In this document: positions 1 through 5,179 of the stretch, piece after piece | Position numbering within the stretch: position 1 is the stretch's first letter | How the letters are laid out: each line of letters opens with the position of its first letter | DNA from: a bacterium | GTDB taxonomy: Bacteria > Electryoneota > Electryoneia > Electryoneales > Electryoneaceae | Assembly: GCA_014729955.1 (NCBI GenBank) | Contig: WJJA01000574.1 | Location: forward strand, 1 to 7,193 | DNA length: 7,193 bases | Direction of reading: 5' to 3' | Position numbers and translations under genes: made by a program | Notes under the pieces: generated by a model | Databases searched by the model: none | Seen by the model: only the letters and a program-made list of their open reading frames with translations | What the model was told of the DNA's origin: nothing

Positions 1-2
1 CC

Positions 3-965
3 ACCATATACGCTGTTGGTATCGGCAGTTCTGAAAGCCAGCTCACGCCACGGGCTCGAGAAATCCTGGGCACAGTGGACGTAGTCGCCGGCCATTATGG
101 GTTCATCGAAATGGTCCGGGGGCACATCAATCCCCAGGCACGGGTGATCGACGACCGGCCTGCGCGAGCTCGCTCGGAAGACTTCTCGCGCTACCAGCAC
201 AACCGAGTGTCCGCCATTGTTGCGGAAGCCTTGAAAGGGCAATCCGTAGCAGTCGTTTCCGGTGGCGACGCAGGCATTTGGGGTATGGCCGGTGTCCTGC
301 TTGAAGCCCGGGAAGTGTACGAAAATGCCTTCCGTGTTGAGGTGGTCCCGGGGATCCCGAGCTTCGTCACCGTGGCCGCACGCCTGGGTGCCCCTCTGCA
401 AAACGGCTTCACCGTGGTTTCCATCGGCGATGAGGATACACCCTTCGCCGTCATCGAGCAGCGGCTGCGCGGCGCGGCACTGGGCGGCGGAGCGCTGGTC
501 CTGTACAAGCTGATCCTCGAGAATATGGCGTACCCGGAATTCTATCCGCCGGACCAGCATCCCGAGCTTTCCACGCCCGCAAAAACGACCCGGTTCCGCC
601 TGCAGCGCACGTTCGATATCCTCCGCGAACACATCCCCCCCGAGCGACCCATGGCCATTGTGACGGATGTTTGCGACCAGACCGCGCGCTTTTCGACTAC
701 CATGAAAATGCTCGGTGCCGATGATCGCCACGAGAGTATCGTGTTTGCACCCTTCGGCGAGTTTCTTAAACGATCGGATTCGTTTCGCTTCTTTACGACA
801 GTCATTATTGGCGACGCGACGACCCGTCGTCATGGCGATGCGCTGATCACCTCGCAATGGAACTACACATGGAAATACAGCAGAGACTTGATGAACGACA
901 TCGCTGACTTGCCATATCTCAAGGAACAAAAGGAGTTCTTCGAGGGAAGTGGCAGAGGCAAGTGA
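3..965 (+). CDS. Divergent CobJ/CbiH-family tetrapyrrole (precorrin-3B C17-) methyltransferase, 5'-truncated
   Basis: The reading frame is open from base 3, so the gene enters from the left. The GTG at 75 is internal, because the family's N-terminal strand (IYAVGIGSSESQLTPRAREIL) is encoded before it and only a few residues are probably missing. Numbered from base 3, later hallmarks are the SAM-site loop SGGDAGIWGMAG (about 86-97), then VEVVPGIPSF and ARLGAPLQNGFTVVS, and a C-terminal FDILREHIPPERPMAIVTD strand. This order matches CobJ/CbiH, which methylates C17 of precorrin-3B with ring contraction in the cytoplasm during cobalamin synthesis. It differs from the family in three ways. The usual GIGPG loop reads GIGSS. 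The usual 'LYNP' region is replaced by LYKL plus an insertion of about 20 residues (nt about 498-599). The protein also runs about 45 residues past the normal end after VIIGDA. Family membership is secure, but the exact substrate is not. It is followed without a gap by the peptidase gene. Confidence 0.82.
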   Translation, partial: TIYAVGIGSSESQLTPRAREILGTVDVVAGHYGFIEMVRGHINPQARVIDDRPARARSEDFSRYQHNRVSAIVAEALKGQSVAVVSGGDAGIWGMAGVLLEAREVYENAFRVEVVPGIPSFVTVAARLGAPLQNGFTVVSIGDEDTPFAVIEQRLRGAALGGGALVLYKLILENMAYPEFYPPDQHPELSTPAKTTRFRLQRTFDILREHIPPERPMAIVTDVCDQTARFSTTMKMLGADDRHESIVFAPFGEFLKRSDSFRFFTTVIIGDATTRRHGDALITSQWNYTWKYSRDLMNDIADLPYLKEQKEFFEGSGRGK

Positions 966-2066
966 ATGGAGCACCAACGGAGACCATCGATGGAAGACCA
1001 GGCGATCCATCTTTTGCGCCGTCTGACGGAGGCGCACGGCGTAGCCGGATTCGAGGATGAGGTACGAGATATTTTTCGGGATTCTCTCTCCGGCACAGTC
1101 ATTGAGGACAATCTCGGCAGCCTGTTCGTACGCCGGGATGGCGGGAAGGACCGACCAGTCGTCATGCTCGCGGCTCATTTCGATGAGGTTGGCTACGCTG
1201 TTCAGTCCATCACCGCCGAGGGCTACGTTCACGTTGCCCTACTGGGTGGAATATGGAGTCATACGGCACTCGGCCAGCGTGTCCGCATCCTGACCGCAGA
1301 TCGTGGAGAGGTGATCGGAATCGTGGCGTCCAAACCGATTCACTTTACCACGGAAACCGAGCGGAAGCAAGTTGTGCCCATCGAAGATCTGTTGATTGAC
1401 ATCGGCGCACGTAGCGAAGCGGAAGCCCGTGAACGGTTCGGCCTGCGTATTGGCCAACCGATCACCTTCGACTCGGAATTCATCCAGCTGGAGGGAACCA
1501 GTCTGGTCGTAGCGAAGGCTTTAGACAACCGTGCGGGCGTAGCGCTGGTAATGACAGTGGCCGAAATGCTTGCGGATGGCAGACAGCACAACACCGTCTT
1601 CTGTGGCGCTACGTGCCAGGAGGAGCTTCGCGGCCGCGGTGCCCAAACATCCGCCCGGCTCATCCAGCCGGATATCGCCCTGGTTATCGAAGGAATTCCC
1701 GCAGACGATTACAAGGGCTCCAAACAGAGCATTCGTCAGGGCGAGCTGGGCAAGGGCGTCCAGATCCGTATCATGGACGGCAGCGCCATCATGAATCGGA
1801 AACTGAACCAGCTGATCCTGGATGTAGCCGAAGAAAATGGGATACCCACTCAACTCTCTGTCCGCCGGAGCGGCGGCACCGATGCAGGTCCGATCAGCCT
1901 GAACGATTCAGGGGTACCGGTGGCTGTCCTTGGCATCCCGGTCCGCTATGTCCATACCGCAAACAGCATGATGGACATGACCGATTTTCTCAACGCCGTA
2001 AAGCTTACCCGGGAGGTCATCGCGCGTCTCGACGAAACAGCATGCGCAGGCCTGGTGGAACCGTGA
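966..2066 (+). CDS. M42-family metallo-aminopeptidase (TET/glutamyl-aminopeptidase/endoglucanase-M type)
   Basis: This encodes a 366-residue cytosolic dinuclear-metal aminopeptidase, the usual size for M42. Members of this family form large tetrahedral assemblies that trim short peptides from the N terminus. The full ligand set is visible: H71 and D73 in AAHFDEVGY, bridging D187 in KALDNRAG, catalytic E219 and metal-binding E220 in CQEELRGRGA, E242 in LVIEGIPADD and H330 in VRYVHTANSM. The SGGTDAG segment at about 302-308 is also characteristic. The ATG at 966 directly abuts the preceding TGA, with AGAGG at 954-958 as its ribosome-binding site. An in-frame ATG at 990 has its own GGAG at 979-982 and gives the more typical family N terminus (EDQAIHLLRRLTEAHGVAGFE), so the true start could be either. 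No signal peptide is present. Specificity (acidic, hydrophobic or general) cannot be read from the sequence. Confidence 0.93.
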   Translation: MEHQRRPSMEDQAIHLLRRLTEAHGVAGFEDEVRDIFRDSLSGTVIEDNLGSLFVRRDGGKDRPVVMLAAHFDEVGYAVQSITAEGYVHVALLGGIWSHTALGQRVRILTADRGEVIGIVASKPIHFTTETERKQVVPIEDLLIDIGARSEAEARERFGLRIGQPITFDSEFIQLEGTSLVVAKALDNRAGVALVMTVAEMLADGRQHNTVFCGATCQEELRGRGAQTSARLIQPDIALVIEGIPADDYKGSKQSIRQGELGKGVQIRIMDGSAIMNRKLNQLILDVAEENGIPTQLSVRRSGGTDAGPISLNDSGVPVAVLGIPVRYVHTANSMMDMTDFLNAVKLTREVIARLDETACAGLVEP

Positions 2067-3097
2067 GCTTCCCCGAGCACAGTGCCTCCGAACTGACCGT
2101 ACGCGTTGATCCACGGATTGAACTGCTGGCCGTAGTCTGGATGATGAGCGGCTACGGACAACGACACGAGGGTCAGGGAAGGATCAGCTGCGATGCTTCA
2201 CCTTATTCTGAGGCTGTGACGCACTGGTTCAGCCCCTATAATAACCACGAAGCCATCAACTATATCCAGGAGAACAGCTCCACATTCTCGGGCGACCTTC
2301 CCGTGGCGCTGGCCCTGCACCTTTCCGATCCGCCCGACCTGGAGTGGCGCGTCCCATGCGATACCATCCTGGCCGGCCGCGCCGGCGGTGTTCACATGGC
2401 CGAGCGCTTCGCGGATGCGATGCGCTCTTTTGCCCGAGACACTGCTTTCGACCAATTTTTTCACACACAAAAAGAGTACTTCCAAACGATCCTAGCCAAG
2501 CCCGGGCGATCCCTCAGCGCCGGTCACTGGATCGAGGACCTGGAGGCCTATACCGGAGACCAGCTACGCGGGTACCACTTGATTCCGGCACCCCTGTTTA
2601 AAGCCATTGCCTTCGGCCCACGCGTACGATGGAACGACGGCACCCTGGAAGCCTATTGCGTGATCCCGGCGAAGGGCGTCGCAGGGGAGCGGATCACCTT
2701 CCAGACCGACCCCACGGCGCAGAATATCCTTGTTCATGAGTTCACACATTCATTCGTGAATCCACTGGTTGAGAAACATCGAACACAAATTGAACAATCC
2801 GCCTCCCTGATGCGCCGTATCAACTACAAGACAGGCGCCTCCTATGGCGCGGTATGGGAAATTAGCGTCGCTGAACATATCGTCCGAGCAATCACAACCC
2901 GGATCGTTGCAAAGCGATACGGATTGGCTCAGGCCCGAAAAGAGCTTGCAATTCACGAGAAACAGGGATTCCTTTTTACGGGTGACCTCTGCGACCGGCT
3001 CCAGGAATATGAGCGGCGCAGGGATACTTATCCCATGCTCGCATCCTTCTTTCCCACCCTGCTCGATTCTTTCAGGGAATACCTGTTTTCTACCTGA
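2063..3097 (+). CDS. DUF4932-like putative zinc metalloprotease (HEFTH)
   Basis: This encodes a protein of about 344 residues. It contains an HExxH zinc site, HEFTH at H225-H229, inside LVHEFTHSF. A downstream helix SVAEHIVRAITTRI supplies E271 as the probable third ligand, the gluzincin arrangement (E266 is another candidate). The N-terminal strand ELTVRVDPRIELLAVVWMMSGY followed by a Tyr/Phe-rich segment resembles DUF4932 proteins; this is from memory of the family and was not searched. The frame stays open far upstream, but that part is a shadow of the M42 gene. The chosen GTG at 2063 overlaps the M42 stop as GTGA and has GGTGGA just before it. An in-frame ATG at 2042 is the alternative. 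An ATG start at 2138-2141 would cut into the conserved beginning. With either upstream start no signal peptide is visible, so the product looks cytoplasmic. Overlap with the aminopeptidase gene suggests co-translation and possibly a shared proteolytic role. Its substrate is unknown. Confidence 0.78.
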   Translation: MSFPEHSASELTVRVDPRIELLAVVWMMSGYGQRHEGQGRISCDASPYSEAVTHWFSPYNNHEAINYIQENSSTFSGDLPVALALHLSDPPDLEWRVPCDTILAGRAGGVHMAERFADAMRSFARDTAFDQFFHTQKEYFQTILAKPGRSLSAGHWIEDLEAYTGDQLRGYHLIPAPLFKAIAFGPRVRWNDGTLEAYCVIPAKGVAGERITFQTDPTAQNILVHEFTHSFVNPLVEKHRTQIEQSASLMRRINYKTGASYGAVWEISVAEHIVRAITTRIVAKRYGLAQARKELAIHEKQGFLFTGDLCDRLQEYERRRDTYPMLASFFPTLLDSFREYLFST

Positions 3098-3282
3098 ATA
3101 CACCTGCCCTTACACATCGGCAGAACGTGCGTGTTATGGAAACCATGGCGCGAAGATATGGATAGTGAACAGACTCGGAAATGAGTCTTTCTCTGATTGC
3201 TTGTCGGTAATGAACACGATGGGAACTTCGTATGAAGGTCGTCGTATGAGTTGTATCGTAACCGTTTTCGAGAAACAGCTTA
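3098..3282 (+). other. Intergenic region between the peptidase genes and the Cys-rich gene
   Basis: This 185-base stretch has no supported gene. It contains a weak hairpin (AGACTC/GAGTCT, 3171-3188) followed by a mixed T/C run. It also carries a direct repeat, TCGTATGA, at 3228-3235 and 3242-3249, 34 bases before the next start. No convincing -35/-10 pair was found, although a promoter for the next gene would be expected here. Confidence 0.4.
3228..3249 (+). repeat. Two direct copies of TCGTATGA, 14-base pitch
   Basis: The 8-mer TCGTATGA occurs at 3228-3235 and again at 3242-3249, upstream of the Cys-rich small gene. The first copy sits within an imperfect palindrome CTTCGTATGAAG. Paired direct half-sites upstream of a metal-linked gene could be a response-regulator box, but the 14-base pitch does not match a site I recognise, and chance is possible. 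Confidence 0.3.
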
Positions 3283-3651
3283 ATGATTTCGACCAAACTT
3301 ACGAATAGCATTGTTCTGTTTGCCTGGATCGGGATGCTGATCATTTCGATCCTTGCGCCCGGCGCCCTTGTGCTCGACAGCCGCAGCACAGATACCATCC
3401 GGTCGGCGGGGATGACCTGCTGCACGGGTGATGTCTGCAACTGCGGCGACGACTGCCCGGGAATGGGGGACGAGCCGGTAACCTGTGCACGTACCGGGCA
3501 CTCGACTGCTCTTTCCCTCACCGCGGTGCCCGCGTTTATGTTCACCGTCCGCCCGGATGTTGACGGCGCACTTTATGCAATAGAACCATCCAGCGATCTC
3601 ACTGCCGGTCACCCCTTCTCCCTCGAGAAACCCCCGCGTTTCCACGTGTAG
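3283..3651 (+). CDS. Small Cys-rich membrane-anchored or exported protein, possible metal binder
   Basis: I do not recognise a named family for this 122-residue protein. Residues 8-31 (SIVLFAWIGMLIISILAPGALVL) form one hydrophobic segment after a short K-containing N terminus, reading as a signal peptide or N-terminal membrane anchor. A compact cluster follows with Cys at 46, 47, 52, 54 and 58 plus Met 44 and Met 61, and a further Cys at 68 near His 73. The rest is ordinary soluble sequence ending in RFHV. Clustered Cys, Met and His in an exported protein next to a copper-type efflux operon suggests periplasmic capture or delivery of a soft metal; this is inference from composition and context. 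The ribosome-binding site before ATG 3283 is weak (GAGAAA). It has its own likely terminator downstream, so it may be transcribed apart from the efflux genes. Reverse-strand frames over the same bases show no recognisable protein. Confidence 0.68.
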   Translation: MISTKLTNSIVLFAWIGMLIISILAPGALVLDSRSTDTIRSAGMTCCTGDVCNCGDDCPGMGDEPVTCARTGHSTALSLTAVPAFMFTVRPDVDGALYAIEPSSDLTAGHPFSLEKPPRFHV

Positions 3652-3713
3652 CCTTTCCTTCTGATGCTTCATCGATGATTCGTAAAGGGCGATGATCCCT
3701 GCCGTTTCCGATG

Positions 3714-3734
3714 GTCGGTATGCTGCCGACTTTT
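3714..3734 (+). terminator. Probable intrinsic terminator after the Cys-rich gene
   Basis: GTCGGTA, loop TGC, then TGCCGAC form a 7-base-pair stem with one G-T wobble, directly followed by TTTT. It lies 62 bases after the stop of the Cys-rich gene. The T-run is short, so termination may be partial. Confidence 0.5.
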
Positions 3735-3783
3735 CGGTTAAGAAAGCCTAACATCGCTCCGATCATCCGTTTTCTCCGCATAA

Positions 3784-3817
3784 ATGCTTGAAAATGCGAA
3801 GCAAAAGCATCCTTTTT
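3784..3817 (+). repeat. Inverted repeat with trailing T-run before the efflux operon
   Basis: ATGCTT (3784-3789) and AAGCAT (3805-3810) are perfect complements around a 15-base loop, followed by CC and TTTTT. The loop itself contains another copy of AAGCA (3799-3803), so two alternative pairings are possible. It ends 33 bases before the channel gene's start. It could be a weak attenuator, an operator half-site pair or chance; the stem is short and A/T-rich. Confidence 0.28.
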
Positions 3818-3850
3818 GGTTAGAACACCCGTCATTTTTCCGGATCGATC

Positions 3851-5179
3851 ATGAAAACGACGCACCGACGCGTATTGCTGGTGGCGCTACTCCCTGTCGT
3901 GCTTCTTCCGGGCGCAACCACACTGCCGGCTCAGGTGGTACCCGCTGACAGCGATCTGCGGCAGACCATCGACAATGCTCTTACCCGCAATCCCGACCTC
4001 CAGGCCCTGGGCCATCGTATTGAGGCGGCCGGAGAACGGGAACCGCAAGCCGGTGCCTGGATGGACCCAACTGTGAGCGTGGGCGCGATGAACCTGCCTG
4101 CGAACAGCTTCGACTTGAACCAGGAGCCGATGACAGGTCTTTGGGTCAACGTGAGCCAAAGCATTCCGCTAACAGGCCGCCTGGGCGCGAAACGAGATGC
4201 ACTCTCTTACCAGACCGAACGTGAACGGGCGCGTTATCGTGACCGTCGCGCTTCCGTGGCCGTCGAGATCGCCAGAGCCTGGTACGACCGTGCCTACCTG
4301 CAGGAATCCGTACAGGCACTGGACAACACGATTGCCGTGCTGGACGATATGCTTGCGGTTACACAGACCAAGTACGAGACCGGACGAGGACAGCAGCAGG
4401 ACTTACTGCGACTGGAAACGGAGCGTGCCCGTCTCAGGGAACGTCAACTGGAGCTTCGCCAGCGTACACGTAACGCCGCACGCCGGATCGCGAACCTTGC
4501 AGGTCGCCGGACCCAACCGTCCGAGTTTCTGTCATCCAGCCTGCCCGCCGAGTTCGCGCCTTTGGATTCCTCTGCGTTGATGGAACATTTGATGGACCGG
4601 AGCCCCGAGTTTGCCGCAGTGCAGGCATCACGGCAGGCAGCGAAATCGATGACAGCTGCGGCAAAAAAATCCAGGTGGCCGGATCTGAAACTGGGCGCCG
4701 GGTATGGGCTCCGGCAATATGGTGAAAGTGGACAGGAACGTCCGAATTTCGTAACCGTCACCGCAGGGGTTACCCTGCCTCTCTTCATGGGCACGAAACA
4801 GAATCGTGCCGTGGAAGAGAATCTGGCAACGGAACGGTCGCTGGAAGCGGCTACGGAATCGGTCAAGCTTCGTCTAACATGGAAGCTGGCCGATCTGCTG
4901 GATGAAGACCGTCGACACGCTGAACAGATTGACCTGTACGACGGTGAAATCCTTCCGCTCGCGAGTGCGGCTCTGGAATCCTCTTCAGGCGCCTACGCCG
5001 CCGGCAGCATTGATGTGGAAGCGGTGCTGGCAGCGGAACAAGCCCTGATCGACGCGCAGTTGCGTCTGTTGGACCATCGACGGCAGCGCGCGGAGGTACG
5101 AGCCTCCATTGCCGGACTGCTTGGCGGAGATGGCCTGCTGCCATCTGATGAAAACATGCACAAGGAGAACGAACGATGA
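3851..5179 (+). CDS. TolC/CusC-family outer-membrane efflux channel
   Basis: This 442-residue protein would form the trimeric outer-membrane exit duct of a metal RND or related efflux system. Residues 1-28 are a signal peptide (basic MKTTHRR, a hydrophobic stretch VLLVALLPVVLL, then TTLPAQ). There is no lipobox Cys, so unlike E. coli CusC it should not be a lipoprotein. The internal duplication of outer-membrane efflux proteins is visible. The first half contains WVNVSQSIPLTGRLGAKRDA (about 98-117) and the helix motif YETGRGQQQDLLRLETERARL (about 175-195). The second half repeats it as AYAAGSIDVEAVLAAEQALI (about 381-400). Length and layout are typical of TolC-like channels. The ribosome-binding site before ATG 3851 is poor. 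The gene ends in an ATGA overlap with the adaptor, so the two are probably co-translated. The copper/silver assignment comes from the adaptor; alone it could equally serve Co/Zn/Cd export. Confidence 0.93.
   Translation: MKTTHRRVLLVALLPVVLLPGATTLPAQVVPADSDLRQTIDNALTRNPDLQALGHRIEAAGEREPQAGAWMDPTVSVGAMNLPANSFDLNQEPMTGLWVNVSQSIPLTGRLGAKRDALSYQTERERARYRDRRASVAVEIARAWYDRAYLQESVQALDNTIAVLDDMLAVTQTKYETGRGQQQDLLRLETERARLRERQLELRQRTRNAARRIANLAGRRTQPSEFLSSSLPAEFAPLDSSALMEHLMDRSPEFAAVQASRQAAKSMTAAAKKSRWPDLKLGAGYGLRQYGESGQERPNFVTVTAGVTLPLFMGTKQNRAVEENLATERSLEAATESVKLRLTWKLADLLDEDRRHAEQIDLYDGEILPLASAALESSSGAYAAGSIDVEAVLAAEQALIDAQLRLLDHRRQRAEVRASIAGLLGGDGLLPSDENMHKENER
5162..5167 (+). promoter_or_regulatory. 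Strong ribosome-binding site for the adaptor gene
   Basis: AAGGAG lies inside the end of the channel gene, 8 bases before the adaptor ATG at 5176. It supports that start and contrasts with the weak sites before the genes at 3283 and 3851. Confidence 0.7.

Larger units (their letters stand above)
3652..3850 (+). other. Intergenic region upstream of the efflux operon
   Basis: This 199-base stretch has no supported gene. It is visibly more A/T-rich than its flanks and holds a probable terminator (3714-3734) and a second inverted repeat with a T-run (3784-3817). The promoter of the efflux operon should lie within 3735-3850, but no clean sigma-70 or Bacteroidota-type (TTG...TAnnTTTG) element was found. 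No MerR/CueR-like palindrome was recognised either. Confidence 0.45.

Noticed and set aside
1613..2062. Long upstream extension of the HEFTH protease frame
   Set aside because: It overlaps the conserved C-terminal half of the M42 gene and reads as low-complexity Arg/Pro/Gly-rich out-of-frame translation.
3171..3188. AGACTC/GAGTCT hairpin as a terminator for the peptidase operon
   Set aside because: The stem is only 6 base pairs, half A/T, with a mixed TTTCTCT tail; too weak to call.
2844..3308. A 154-codon + strand frame overlapping the end of the protease gene
   Set aside because: Most of it is a shadow of the protease; only its last 20 codons fall in intergenic DNA and are considered separately.
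3090..3672. Minus-strand frames opposite the Cys-rich gene
   Set aside because: Neither has a plausible ribosome-binding site or motif, whereas the + strand frame has a clear membrane segment and a Cys cluster.
3098..3850. Boundary of a mobile island between the peptidase and efflux modules
   Set aside because: No integrase, tRNA end, insertion-sequence repeat or matching direct repeats were seen; only the change of gene theme suggests it.
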